Positions 17,851-25,904 of a DNA stretch of 64,000 nucleotides are shown here, piece by piece. Position numbers and translations under genes: made by a program. The stretch covers positions 62,001 to 126,000 of the forward strand of contig NZ_BSPC01000024.1 in assembly GCF_030160835.1 (NCBI RefSeq). The letters are read 5' to 3'. The notes beneath the pieces are model-generated. The model ran no database searches, was not told where the DNA came from, and worked only from the letters and a program-made list of their open reading frames with translations. Positions within the stretch are counted from its first letter, which is position 1; the number at the start of each line of letters is the position of its first letter. This DNA is from Labrys miyagiensis (GTDB lineage: Bacteria > Pseudomonadota > Alphaproteobacteria > Rhizobiales > Labraceae).

Positions 17851-18915
17851 ATGGGAATGGTGGTCCTCGACTGGCTGGAAAGGCTCGATCCGGGAACGCA
17901 TCGCCGCATCCGGGGCCTGAGGCTCGTCACGGCCTATGGCATCGCGGCCATGCTCGGCCTGATGCCGCAGATCGCACAGCATGCCGGGCATAATGTCACG
18001 CTGAGCGTGATCGCCGGGAGCTTTGCGCTCTGGGCGAGCGTTTCGGAAAATCGTGCCAACCGCTGGCAGAGTTCGCGGGACCTTGTGCTTTTTTGCGGCA
18101 GTGCCGGCCTTGGCGCCCTGAGCTATGTGGTGCTCGTCCGCCTGCTCAATGTCGTCGGGGCGGCGGGGCTCGAACTGCCGCTGGTCAGCGGGGCCTTCTG
18201 CGTGGGCTATTTCAAGCGCTTCACGCCCTTCAGCGCCGGCATCGGCTCGCAGATCTTCATCGGCCAGCTCCTGGCCTACAACGCCGGACTGCGCCTGGAT
18301 GATGTCGACGTGGTGGTTATTGCCACCGTGATCGCGATGGTCGCCGCTGTCGTGCCGCGCCTTCTGAGCGGGCCGGCCGAACATCCGATCCTGGCGGTGA
18401 CGACGCCGGTTTCGACCGACTTCGACGACTGGCTGCCTATCGAGTTCATCATGGGTCTTCAGGCCGCAGCTGCCGCGCTGGTGATCGTGGCCCTGAATGG
18501 CGAATTCGGCCTCGAGAAATCGTCCTGGGCCATATGCGCCTGCACCTTCGTCATCACCAATTCGACGGTGACGACGCTTGCCCGGATACGCAGCCGCATT
18601 CTTGGAACCATGGTCGGCGTGCCGCTTGCCATCGCCTTCCTGCCGCTGGCCATCAATGCGCCGCTCCTCGTCTGGGCTGTCGCGGCCATTGCCATGATCA
18701 TCTACGCCATGGCCTTTCCGGAGCGCTATGATATCGCCTGCGGGGCCTATGCCTTCGCCCTGATCGTGACGCTGGCCGTCTCAGGCGAACACTCCTTCTA
18801 CGAGCTTGCCGCCCGCACCTGGGAGACGGTCGTCGGGGGCACGCTGGGCATGGCCGCCGCGGTCCTGTTGCGACCCCTGTTTTCGAGGCACCGAAAATCG
18901 CCTGCCGATCCGTGA
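17851..18915 (+). CDS. FUSC-family membrane protein
   Basis: 354 residues in two repeated halves, each with four to five hydrophobic segments (about 25-165 and 195-345), separated by a hydrophilic stretch DFDDWLPIEF. This is the FUSC (fusaric-acid-resistance, aromatic acid efflux) plan without the long cytosolic domain. Such proteins sit in the inner membrane and are thought to export aromatic acids or drugs. The ATG at 17851 is preferred over a TTG at 17836. No partner membrane-fusion protein is encoded nearby, so efflux is only suggested. Confidence 0.75.
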   Translation: MGMVVLDWLERLDPGTHRRIRGLRLVTAYGIAAMLGLMPQIAQHAGHNVTLSVIAGSFALWASVSENRANRWQSSRDLVLFCGSAGLGALSYVVLVRLLNVVGAAGLELPLVSGAFCVGYFKRFTPFSAGIGSQIFIGQLLAYNAGLRLDDVDVVVIATVIAMVAAVVPRLLSGPAEHPILAVTTPVSTDFDDWLPIEFIMGLQAAAAALVIVALNGEFGLEKSSWAICACTFVITNSTVTTLARIRSRILGTMVGVPLAIAFLPLAINAPLLVWAVAAIAMIIYAMAFPERYDIACGAYAFALIVTLAVSGEHSFYELAARTWETVVGGTLGMAAAVLLRPLFSRHRKSPADP

Positions 18916-19077
18916 AGAGGCAAAAGCCGGCAGCAATTTATCCGCGAAGCGGGGCCGGCGGCTCTCACGAAACGATCAACTCGTCGTGACGGGCGTTATT
19001 CCCGTAACGAAATAGCGTATGCGTTCGTAGCCGATTGCGGGTGGTTCCAATCCACCGATCAATCCTGGAGAAGCACC

Positions 19078-19572
19078 ATGCTGAACCGTCGCACGATTCT
19101 GAAATCCGGCGTCTGCGCCATCGCCGTCCTCGCGGCTGGCCGCATGCTGGGCAACGGCGCCGCGCTTGCCGCCGGCGCGGATCATCTCAAGCTGAGCGAT
19201 GCCGAATGGCACCAGCGTCTCACCGACGATCAATATGCAGTGCTGCGGCAAGAGGCGACCGAGCGTCCCTTCACCAGCCCGCTGCTGCATGAAGAGCGCA
19301 CCGGTGTGTTCACATGCGCAGGTTGCGATCTTGCCCTGTTCTCTTCCAAGACCAAGTTCGACAGCGGCACGGGCTGGCCGAGCTTCTGGGCGCCGCTCGA
19401 CAATGCCGTGTTGACCAAGGACGACAACTCCTTTGGCATGACCCGCACCGCGGTCGCCTGCCGGCGCTGCGAAGGGCATCTCGGCCATGTCTTCGACGAT
19501 GGTCCGAAGCCGACCGGCCTGCGCTATTGCATGAACGGCGTGGCGCTCAAATTCGTGGCGGCGGCGGCCTGA
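19078..19572 (+). CDS. msrB: Peptide-methionine (R)-S-oxide reductase MsrB, exported
   Basis: Reduces methionine-R-sulfoxide in proteins. 164 residues. The N-terminus (MLNRRTILKSGVCAIAVLAAG) is a twin-arginine-like or lipoprotein-like export signal, so it acts in the periplasm. Zinc Cys pairs at 80/83 and 128/131, GHLGHVF at 133-139, catalytic Cys151 in RYCMNG. The gene is followed by a DipZ-like thiol reductase that could supply electrons. In the promoter region, ACGGG and CCCGT arms at 18989-19005 frame a short inverted repeat; its role is unknown. Confidence 0.95.
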   Translation: MLNRRTILKSGVCAIAVLAAGRMLGNGAALAAGADHLKLSDAEWHQRLTDDQYAVLRQEATERPFTSPLLHEERTGVFTCAGCDLALFSSKTKFDSGTGWPSFWAPLDNAVLTKDDNSFGMTRTAVACRRCEGHLGHVFDDGPKPTGLRYCMNGVALKFVAAAA

Positions 19573-19668
19573 ATTTTTCCGGCGCTGCTGTGTTTCCGGA
19601 AGGTGCCGATGCCGGGCCGCGATGCATCCGGCCGGATTGGTGCGTTCCTTCCCTTCTAAGGCTCTACG

Positions 19669-21513
19669 ATGCTGCTTTTTATCGTGTCCTATCTCGGCGG
19701 CGTGCTGACCATCCTCAGCCCCTGCATCCTGCCGGTCCTGCCATTCGTGTTCGCCAGGGCCGACAAGCCTTTCATCAAGAGCGGCCTGCCGCTGCTGCTC
19801 GGCATGGCCCTCACCTTTGCCGCCGTCGCCACGCTCGCCGCGGTGGGCGGGGGCTGGGCGGTGCAGGCCAATGAATATGGCCGCTGGATCGCCATGGGCC
19901 TGTTGGCGATCTTCGGCGTGACGCTGCTCTTCCCGCATCTGTCCGACTGGCTGACGCGTCCGCTGGTTTCGGCCGGTTCGCGCCTGTCTCAGGCGGCGTC
20001 GAGCCAGGACGGCAATGGCTCTTCGGTTGGACCCTCTTTCCTGCTCGGCATTGCCACCGGCCTGCTGTGGGCGCCTTGCGCCGGCCCGATCCTCGGCCTC
20101 GTGCTCTCCGGCGCCGCGCTGCAGGGCGCCAATGTGCAGACCACGATCCTGCTCCTCGCCTATGCCCTCGGCGCAGCGACCTCGCTTGCCCTGGCGCTGC
20201 TGATCGGCGGGCGCGTGTTCACGGCGATGAAGAAATCGCTCGGCGTCGGCGAGTGGATCCGCCGTGGCCTCGGCGTGCTGGTGATCGCCGGCGTCGGCGC
20301 CATCGCCCTCGGCCTCGATACCGGCTTCCTGACACAGGTCTCGCTGGCCAGCACCTCGGCCGTCGAACAAGGCCTGGTCGACAAGGTGAGGCCCACTCCC
20401 TCCGACACCCAGCCGACTTCCTCGGTGATTGCCAAGAGCGACCAGAATTCCGGTGACCAGAATTCCGGCGACCAGAACTCGATGACGATGAGCGCCAATC
20501 CGGCCATGATGATGAAGGCCAAGCCCGCCGCGGGCGGCGAGACGCTGCCAGTCGAGGGGCAACTCCCGTCGCTCTCGGGCGCGGTCGAATGGCTCAACAC
20601 GCCGCCACTGACCGCCGAGGGCCTGCGCGGCAAGGTGGTGGTGGTCGATTTCTGGACCTATTCCTGCATCAACTGCCTGCGCTCGATCCCCTATGTCCGG
20701 GCCTGGGCGGAGAAATACAAGGATCAGGGCCTGGTGGTGATCGGTGTCCACGCGCCGGAATTCGCCTTCGAGAAGAATGCCGACAATGTCAAGCAGGCCA
20801 TCAAGGATCTGAAGATCGACTATCCGGTCGCCGTCGACAACAATTATGCCATCTGGCAGGGCTTCAACAACGAGTACTGGCCGGCGCATTACTTCATCGA
20901 TGCGCAGGGCCGCGTCCGCGGCCACCATTTCGGCGAGGGCGACTACGACAAGTCCGAGCAGATCATCCAGCAATTGCTGAGGGAAGCCGGCAAGACCAAT
21001 GTCGCGCAGGGCGTCGTCTCGGTCGATGCCAAGGGCGCGGAAGCCGCGGCCGACATGAGCGACGTGATCTCGCCCGAGACCTATATCGGCTATGACCGCG
21101 CCGACAACTTCATCGCGCCTTCGGGCATGGTCGTCGACAAGTCGCAGGTCTACGCCAAGGCCGGTCCGCTCGACCTCAACCAGTGGACGCTATCGGGCGA
21201 CTGGACGGTCGACAAGGAGAAGGCGACCCTCAACGCCGCCAATGGCAGCATCACCTATCGCTTCCACGCCCGCGACCTGCATCTGGTGCTCGGGCCGGGC
21301 AGCGACGGCAAGCCGGTGCGCTTCCGTGTTCTGGTCGACGGCAAGGCGCCGGGCGAGGATCATGGCGTCGACATCGATGCCGACGGCAACGGCACCATCA
21401 CCAACCAGCGGCTCTACCAGTTGATCCGCCAGAACAAGCCGGTCGCGGACCACACCTTCGAGATCGACTTCCAGGACCCTGGCGCCCAGGCCTTCGCCTT
21501 CACCTTCGGGTGA
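19669..21513 (+). CDS. DipZ-like fusion: CcdA membrane domain, thioredoxin-like domain, C-terminal beta domain
   Basis: Carries reducing power from cytosol to periplasm. 614 residues. The CcdA domain (about 1-225) has its Cys pair at 19 (SPCILPV) and 137 (WAPCAGP). A linker near 258-272 has a tandem DQNSG repeat and a Met-rich stretch. The TlpA-like redoxin domain has a CxxC at 333-336 (YSCINC) and ends around residue 445. A C-terminal domain (about 465-614) resembles that of mycobacterial DipZ and may bind carbohydrate or protein. Being downstream of exported MsrB, it probably recycles that enzyme. Confidence 0.9.
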   Translation: MLLFIVSYLGGVLTILSPCILPVLPFVFARADKPFIKSGLPLLLGMALTFAAVATLAAVGGGWAVQANEYGRWIAMGLLAIFGVTLLFPHLSDWLTRPLVSAGSRLSQAASSQDGNGSSVGPSFLLGIATGLLWAPCAGPILGLVLSGAALQGANVQTTILLLAYALGAATSLALALLIGGRVFTAMKKSLGVGEWIRRGLGVLVIAGVGAIALGLDTGFLTQVSLASTSAVEQGLVDKVRPTPSDTQPTSSVIAKSDQNSGDQNSGDQNSMTMSANPAMMMKAKPAAGGETLPVEGQLPSLSGAVEWLNTPPLTAEGLRGKVVVVDFWTYSCINCLRSIPYVRAWAEKYKDQGLVVIGVHAPEFAFEKNADNVKQAIKDLKIDYPVAVDNNYAIWQGFNNEYWPAHYFIDAQGRVRGHHFGEGDYDKSEQIIQQLLREAGKTNVAQGVVSVDAKGAEAAADMSDVISPETYIGYDRADNFIAPSGMVVDKSQVYAKAGPLDLNQWTLSGDWTVDKEKATLNAANGSITYRFHARDLHLVLGPGSDGKPVRFRVLVDGKAPGEDHGVDIDADGNGTITNQRLYQLIRQNKPVADHTFEIDFQDPGAQAFAFTFG

Positions 21514-21608
21514 AGGCCTCCTGACCACGATCGCCGGAAGCGGTCTCGCCTTTGGCGTCATATTGCTCCATACATAGCGCGAACTTCGCCAAGTCCGGGA
21601 GACGACCT

Positions 21609-22253
21609 ATGGATCCGAAATCGACAGCCGTGGTTCTCATCGAATACCAGAACGACTTCACCACCGAAGGCGGCACCCTGCATGGGGCCGTGAAAGGCGT
21701 GATGGACCAGACCAATATGCTGGCCAACACGGTGGAGACCGTAAAACAGGCCAGGGCCGCCGGCGCCACCATCGTCTTTGCGCCGATCACCTTCACCGAG
21801 GACTATCACGAACTCCGCCCCAGCCCGTATGGCATCCTCAAGGGCGTCGTCGACAGCAAGTCCTTCCGCCAGGGCTCCTGGGGCGCCGAGATCGTCGACG
21901 TGCTCAAGCCCGAGCCCGGCGACATCGTGATCGAGGGCAAGCGCGGCCTGTGCGGCTTCGCCACCACCAATCTCGACTTCATCCTGCGCAGCCGCGGCGT
22001 CCAGACCATCGCCCTCGGCGGCTTCCTGACCAATTGCTGCGTCGAATCCACCATGCGCACCGGCTACGAGAAGGGCTACGACGTCGTCACCCTGAAGGAC
22101 TGCACGGCGACGCTGAGCGAGGAAGAGCAGCGTCTGGCGGTGGAGAAGAACTATCCGATGTTCTCCCGGCCGATGACACACCAGGAGTTTCTCGCGGAGC
22201 TGAAGGGCGCCGGCGGCGTCGAGACCAGGTCGCGCGGCTACGAGGCGGCCTGA
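21609..22253 (+). CDS. Isochorismatase-like cysteine hydrolase
   Basis: A 214-residue cysteine hydrolase. The catalytic triad is visible: Asp16 (IEYQNDF), Lys111 (EGKRGLCGF), and Cys144 in TNCCVEST, after the usual cis-peptide position. The family splits amides or vinyl ethers (nicotinamide, N-carbamoylsarcosine, biuret, isochorismate). The ATG has GGGAGACGACC upstream. The gene stands alone between the DipZ gene and a repeat. The substrate cannot be told from sequence; the PSPYGILKG loop suggests a cysteine hydrolase rather than isochorismatase. Confidence 0.9.
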   Translation: MDPKSTAVVLIEYQNDFTTEGGTLHGAVKGVMDQTNMLANTVETVKQARAAGATIVFAPITFTEDYHELRPSPYGILKGVVDSKSFRQGSWGAEIVDVLKPEPGDIVIEGKRGLCGFATTNLDFILRSRGVQTIALGGFLTNCCVESTMRTGYEKGYDVVTLKDCTATLSEEEQRLAVEKNYPMFSRPMTHQEFLAELKGAGGVETRSRGYEAA

Positions 22254-22265
22254 GGGCGGGAGAGA

Positions 22266-22340
22266 CGCGCCAAACGCGGAATGTCGATCACCGGTCGACA
22301 TTCCTGGAAACGATGACCGAAGAAAGATGGCGATCCCGCC
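22266..22340. repeat. Dispersed palindromic repeat family P, copy 1
   Basis: The stretch starting CGCGCCAAACGCGGAATGTCG and ending GGCGATCCCGCC recurs in inverted orientation at 24341-24428 and, with changes, at 39979-40109; a related element is at 22806-22894. It contains an inner palindrome AATGTCGA...TCGACATT. It lies just after the cysteine hydrolase gene. Such elements behave like REP/BIME repeats in other bacteria; function here is unknown. Confidence 0.6.
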
Positions 22341-22370
22341 TTCAGCCCTCGTGTCTGTCTCCGCCGGCCG

Positions 22371-22622
22371 TCAATCGAACTGCAACTCGACCCCGGTGGC
22401 ATCCTCGGGGTCGGAGCGCTGGCTGTTCAGCGCCCGCTCCATCTCGTCGAGCACTTTCGCCCGGGCGGCATCGTCGGACGGCGAGACGCGGAATGTCAGA
22501 GCATAACGGTCATCGACGATCGTCGCCTTGGCAACGACCGCCGATTTCACATTGGCCCGTGCGATCGCCGCGACCTCCGCCAGCCCTTGCTGCGTCGGCC
22601 CCTTCAAGGCACTCACCGCCAT
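22371..22622 (-). CDS. Small hypothetical protein (83 residues)
   Basis: I do not recognise a family. The frame has alphaproteobacterial codon bias and a plausible fold: a basic helical start (AVSALKGPTQQGLAEVAAIA), then beta strands (KATIVDDRYALTFRV) and an acidic C-terminal helix. The ATG at 22622 with GGGAG six bases upstream is preferred; an in-frame start at 22733 would add 37 residues of poor coding character. Not overlapped by a better frame. Possibly cytosolic. Confidence 0.5.
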   Translation of the reverse strand: MAVSALKGPTQQGLAEVAAIARANVKSAVVAKATIVDDRYALTFRVSPSDDAARAKVLDEMERALNSQRSDPEDATGVELQFD

Positions 22623-22805
22623 GCCGTGCTCCCACCAGAGCGTTCCGATCGAGAGGGCACCATAGTCGAGCGGAAAGATGGGGCAAGCCGGAAATTCGGC
22701 GTGGCACGATCTTGTGATGACGGGCGGTATCATCGTCTCAAGGCACGGTGGGATGGCTGATCCGAGCAGCCATGGGCAATGCGCTGCTCCAGCAATGGAG
22801 GCGCA

Positions 22806-22894
22806 GGAAACGCGGAGTGGCGGTCTCCGACCGCCATCTTCCTTTCTTCAAACGCCGCGCGTGAAAGAATGGCGGTCTTCGACCGCCACTCCGA
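22806..22894. repeat. Palindromic repeat, relative of family P
   Basis: Arms GGAGTGGCGGTC and GACCGCCACTCC flank an inner inverted pair (GACCGCCAT/ATGGCGGTC). The left flank AAACGCGG matches the family P element at 22266. It ends eight bases beyond the stop of the slipin gene and may serve as its 3' hairpin. Confidence 0.55.
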
Positions 22895-22901
22895 ATCAAC
22901 C

Positions 22902-23789
22902 TCAGGCCCCGATCGTCCCCGCCCCCACAAGTCCGCCCAGCAGGCCGGGATTCATGCTGTCGGCCATGCTGGAGGGGATGACGATGGTCATGCCGCGTTC
23001 CTTGGTGGCCTCGTAGATCAGGTTCATTGCCCTCAGTTGCATGGCGCCCGGGGTTTTCGCATAGATCTCGGCGGCCGCGACGAAGGTCTGCGCGACCTGC
23101 TGCTCGGAGGAGCCGAGAATGACGCGGGCTTCCTTCTCGCGCTCGGCCTGGGCCTTGCGGCTCATAGCGTCCTGCAGAGCGGCGGGGATGGCGACGTCGC
23201 GGATTTCCACGGTGATGACGCTGACGCCCCATTCGGCCGTCTTGGCGCCGATCTCCTCGCGCAGGCGCTCGTCGCTCTTCTTTCGCTCGGAGAGCAGGCT
23301 GCTGAGATCGGTCGAGCCGATCATCTCGCGCAGCGAGGTCTGCGCCACCTGGGAGATCGCGCCGCGATAATCGGTGATCTCCAACGCGGCGCGCTCGGTG
23401 TCGTGCACTTGCCAGAAGATGATGGCGTCGACATTGACAGGCACGGTGTCGCGCGTCAGCGCCTGCTCGGCATTGAAGGCCACGGTCTGGATGCGCTGGT
23501 CGATCGAGGCCGCGACAGTGTCGATGAAGGGGATGATGAAGAAGAGGCCGGGGCCGCGAAGACCCTGGTAGCGGCCGAGCCGCAGTACGATCTTGCGCTC
23601 CCACTGGTCGGCGATCACCAGGCTGCGCGGGATCAGGAAGCTGATGATCAGGAGCAGGCCGGCCAGGATATAGAGCGCGGTCTGGTCGTTGCGATAGCCG
23701 GCCGCCGCGGCCAGGACGCCGAGCACCAGGAAGATCGTCGACAGCAAAGTGGCGAGGGCATTGCTGCCCGAGACAGAAATATTCCTCAT
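22902..23789 (-). CDS. SPFH/Band 7 (slipin/stomatin-like) membrane protein
   Basis: 295 residues: two N-terminal hydrophobic segments (about 10-30 and 40-56) anchor it in the inner membrane, followed by the SPFH domain (QWERKIVLRLGRYQGLRGPG onward, with VPVNVDAIIFWQVHD) and a coiled-coil helix rich in Ala/Glu (RKAQAEREKEARVILGSSEQ). Slipins organise membrane microdomains. Its ATG overlaps the TGA of the GntR regulator upstream (ATGA), so the two are one operon. This GntR-slipin pairing suggests response to membrane stress, which is inference. Confidence 0.92.
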   Translation of the reverse strand: MRNISVSGSNALATLLSTIFLVLGVLAAAAGYRNDQTALYILAGLLLIISFLIPRSLVIADQWERKIVLRLGRYQGLRGPGLFFIIPFIDTVAASIDQRIQTVAFNAEQALTRDTVPVNVDAIIFWQVHDTERAALEITDYRGAISQVAQTSLREMIGSTDLSSLLSERKKSDERLREEIGAKTAEWGVSVITVEIRDVAIPAALQDAMSRKAQAEREKEARVILGSSEQQVAQTFVAAAEIYAKTPGAMQLRAMNLIYEATKERGMTIVIPSSMADSMNPGLLGGLVGAGTIGA

Positions 23790-24175
23790 TGGTCGCTCTC
23801 CTCCGATGTGCTGATGGCGAGAATGCGCTGTGCAAGTTCGGCGGGATCGATGCCGCCGGCCTTGGCAGAGGCGATGGTGCGGTGGGCGAGATCGTCGAGG
23901 CGCCGGGCCTCGACGGAGAGATCCAGCATGGGCGGATGTTCTGCCACGAAGGTGCCGCGCGCCGGCCGAACTGTCAGGGCCCCCATGCGGGCGAGGGCGT
24001 CATAAGCATGCCTGACGGTGTTGAGGTCGATCCGGAGCGCGACGGCGACCTGGCGCATGGTCGGCATCTGCTCGCCGGGCTTAAGCAGTCCGGCCCCGAT
24101 CACCCGCAGGACCTGGTCCCGGATCTGGATATAGATCGGGACACCGGAGGGCTCGATGTGAAACCTTTCCAACAT
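23786..24175 (-). CDS. GntR-family transcriptional regulator, YtrA-like
   Basis: A 129-residue regulator: a winged HTH (PIYIQIRDQVLRVIGAGLL, MPTMRQVAVALRIDLNTVRH) followed by a short helical tail of the YtrA subfamily, which has no large effector domain. The start at ATG 24175 is preferred: the alternative ATG at 24202 lies inside a perfect palindrome that looks like the operator. Start 24175 has no ribosome site within 15 bases, so the transcript may be leaderless or very short-leadered. It probably represses its own operon with the slipin gene. Confidence 0.85.
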   Translation of the reverse strand: MLERFHIEPSGVPIYIQIRDQVLRVIGAGLLKPGEQMPTMRQVAVALRIDLNTVRHAYDALARMGALTVRPARGTFVAEHPPMLDLSVEARRLDDLAHRTIASAKAGGIDPAELAQRILAISTSEESDQ

Positions 24176-24184
24176 CACGTATGC

Positions 24185-24206
24185 CTGTATGATAACATTC
24201 ATACAG
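24185..24206. promoter_or_regulatory. Perfect palindrome, probable GntR operator
   Basis: CTGTATGA, six bases, TCATACAG. It sits 10 bases upstream of the preferred GntR start, over the probable core promoter. YtrA-type repressors bind comparable palindromes and self-regulate; binding here is inferred from position and symmetry. Confidence 0.6.
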
Positions 24207-24340
24207 TGCTATGAGTCCAACCTGGTGTCAAGGATGTGTCCGAACAGGTATCGTAACGTCAGGAATTTTGCTGTCGCCACCATCTTTGCAAGAGTCGGGC
24301 AACATTCCGCCACGAGCCGGGTCCGCGGGGTCCGCCGCTA

Positions 24341-24428
24341 GGGCGGGATCGACATCTTTCTTTTCCCTGCAAGCGTACCGGTTCCAAGATTGTCGATCGG
24401 TGATCGACGCTCCGCGTTTGGCCCGCCT
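24341..24428. repeat. Dispersed palindromic repeat family P, copy 2
   Basis: Opposite orientation to the copy at 22266-22340: it starts GGCGGGATCGACATCTTTC and ends GCTCCGCGTTTGGCCCGCC, with an inner GTCGATCGGTGATCGAC palindrome. It lies between the divergent GntR and TetR genes. Confidence 0.6.
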
Positions 24429-24501
24429 CTATCGGACGAGTGGCGCTTCTAATGGCTCCGTGCTCGGCCCGCGACCCAGCCATGCAGCCACAGCACTTGA
24501 A

Positions 24502-24523
24502 TTAGATGTCAATTATCATCTAA
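24502..24523. promoter_or_regulatory. Candidate TetR operator
   Basis: TTAGATG, eight bases, CATCTAA, in an AT-rich pocket 33 bases before the TetR start. TetR proteins typically bind such palindromes next to their own gene. Assignment is positional. Confidence 0.5.
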
Positions 24524-24555
24524 ATTCCAAAACATATCCAACCCAGGAGCCCTCC

Positions 24556-25140
24556 TTGCGCGTCTCCCGTGAACAGGCTGCCCGCAACAAGGAGCGGGTC
24601 ATCGAAACGGCCGACCGGCTCTTTCGCGAGCGCGGCTTCGATGGCGTCGGCATCGATGACCTGATGGCCGCGGCCGGGCTGACGCGTGGGGGCTTCTACA
24701 AAAGCTTTGCCTCCAAGGAGGCGCTGATCGAGACGGCCTGCCGGCAGGCGGCCGAGCGTTCGCAGCGCCGCTGGGACCGGCTGCTGGGGCGTGAGGAAGA
24801 TCCGCTGGCGACGCTGGTTTCCTCCTATCTGTCCATGGCGCACCGGGACAATCCCGCCGACGGATGCCCCTATGCCGCCCTCGCCGGCGAGACGGGGCGG
24901 CGCGAGAGGCCGGTCCGGGGCGTGTTTCGGGAGGGCATCGAGGCCGCCATCGCCAGGCTTTCCCGCTTCTTGCCGGCCCGTGGCCCGGCCAGCCAGCGCG
25001 AGCGGGCCATGGCTGGCCTCGCCACCATGCTGGGCGCCGTGGTGCTGGCGCGGGCGGTGGACGATCCCCATCTCTCCGAAGAGATTCTCGCCGCGGCCCG
25101 GCGGGCGCTGTTGACCCGGGAATCATCGCAAACCCCCTGA
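24556..25140 (+). CDS. TetR/AcrR-family transcriptional regulator
   Basis: 194 residues. N-terminal HTH: ERVIETADRLFRERGFDGVGIDDLMAAAGLTRGGFYKSFASKEALI (given only as position 14-60), followed by a C-terminal ligand domain of the TetR_C_16/YxaF-like kind with DGCPYAAL. TTG at 24556 is the best start, with AGGAG six bases upstream; the long upstream extension covers repeat and operator DNA. It precedes SDR and thiolase genes on the same strand, 36 bases away, and probably controls them in response to a lipid- or acyl-like compound. Confidence 0.88.
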   Translation: MRVSREQAARNKERVIETADRLFRERGFDGVGIDDLMAAAGLTRGGFYKSFASKEALIETACRQAAERSQRRWDRLLGREEDPLATLVSSYLSMAHRDNPADGCPYAALAGETGRRERPVRGVFREGIEAAIARLSRFLPARGPASQRERAMAGLATMLGAVVLARAVDDPHLSEEILAAARRALLTRESSQTP

Positions 25141-25176
25141 AATTCGAAGCGGCTGATCGCCGCCGGAGGATCCTTC

Positions 25177-25878
25177 ATGACCGATATCCCCTATTCCACC
25201 GCCCTGATCGTCGGCGCCGGCCAGGGCATCAGTGCCGCCGTGGCGCGGAAATTCGCCGCCGCGGGGCTGAAGGTTGCCCTGGTGGCACGCAATGCCGACA
25301 AGCTGGCCGGCCTTGCCGGCGAGATCGGCGGGCTCGCCCTGCCGGCCGATGCGACCGATGCCTCTGCCATCGCCGATGTCTTCGACAAGGTAAGCCGGCA
25401 AATCGGTACGCCCGATGTCGTCGTCTACAATGCCTCGGCACGCGCTCATGGGCCGATCGCCGAGCTCGACCCGGAGACCGTGCGCAACGCCATCGCCGTG
25501 AGCGCCTTCGGCGGCTTCCTGGTCACCCGCGAGGCGGCCCGGCGCATGCTACAGCTCGGGCGCGGCGCCATCCTGCTCACCGGCGCGAGCGCCAGCGTCA
25601 AGGGCTTTCCCCAATCCGCGGCCTTCGCCATGGGCAAGTTCGCCCTCCGGGGCCTCGCCCAGAGCAGCGCGCGCGAATTGGGGCCGAAGGGCATCCATGT
25701 CGCCCATATCGTCATCGACGGCGGAGTGCGCAGCGCCGCGCGCCCGGATCCCGCCGACCGGCCTGATTCCACCCTGTCGCCCGAAGGCATCGCCCAGACC
25801 TATCTCGATCTCATCCGCCAGCCGCGCGATGCCTGGTCGCTCGAAGTCGAGCTCAGGCCCTGGGTCGAGCATTTCTGA
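25177..25878 (+). CDS. Short-chain dehydrogenase/reductase-fold protein, catalytic Tyr replaced
   Basis: 233 residues with a Rossmann nucleotide site (GAGQGIS at 13-19, NAS in place of NNAG near 85-87) and Ser near 138. The YxxxK motif reads FAMGK at 150-154: Phe stands where the catalytic Tyr should be while Lys is kept. The protein may be a non-canonical oxidoreductase or a nucleotide-binding partner. It lies 36 bases after the TetR gene and 26 before a thiolase gene, suggesting fatty-acid or ketoacyl metabolism. Confidence 0.85.
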   Translation: MTDIPYSTALIVGAGQGISAAVARKFAAAGLKVALVARNADKLAGLAGEIGGLALPADATDASAIADVFDKVSRQIGTPDVVVYNASARAHGPIAELDPETVRNAIAVSAFGGFLVTREAARRMLQLGRGAILLTGASASVKGFPQSAAFAMGKFALRGLAQSSARELGPKGIHVAHIVIDGGVRSAARPDPADRPDSTLSPEGIAQTYLDLIRQPRDAWSLEVELRPWVEHF

Positions 25879-25904
25879 GCCCTCATATCTTCAGGAGTTT
25901 TGCC

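Noticed and set aside
18976-20973. Minus-strand frame of about 665 codons antisense to msrB and the DipZ-like gene
   Set aside because: The plus strand has complete motifs for MsrB and DipZ; the antisense frame has none and is a GC-driven shadow.
22781-24005. Plus-strand 408-residue frame antisense to the slipin and GntR genes
   Set aside because: The minus strand has clear SPFH and GntR domains; this is a shadow frame.
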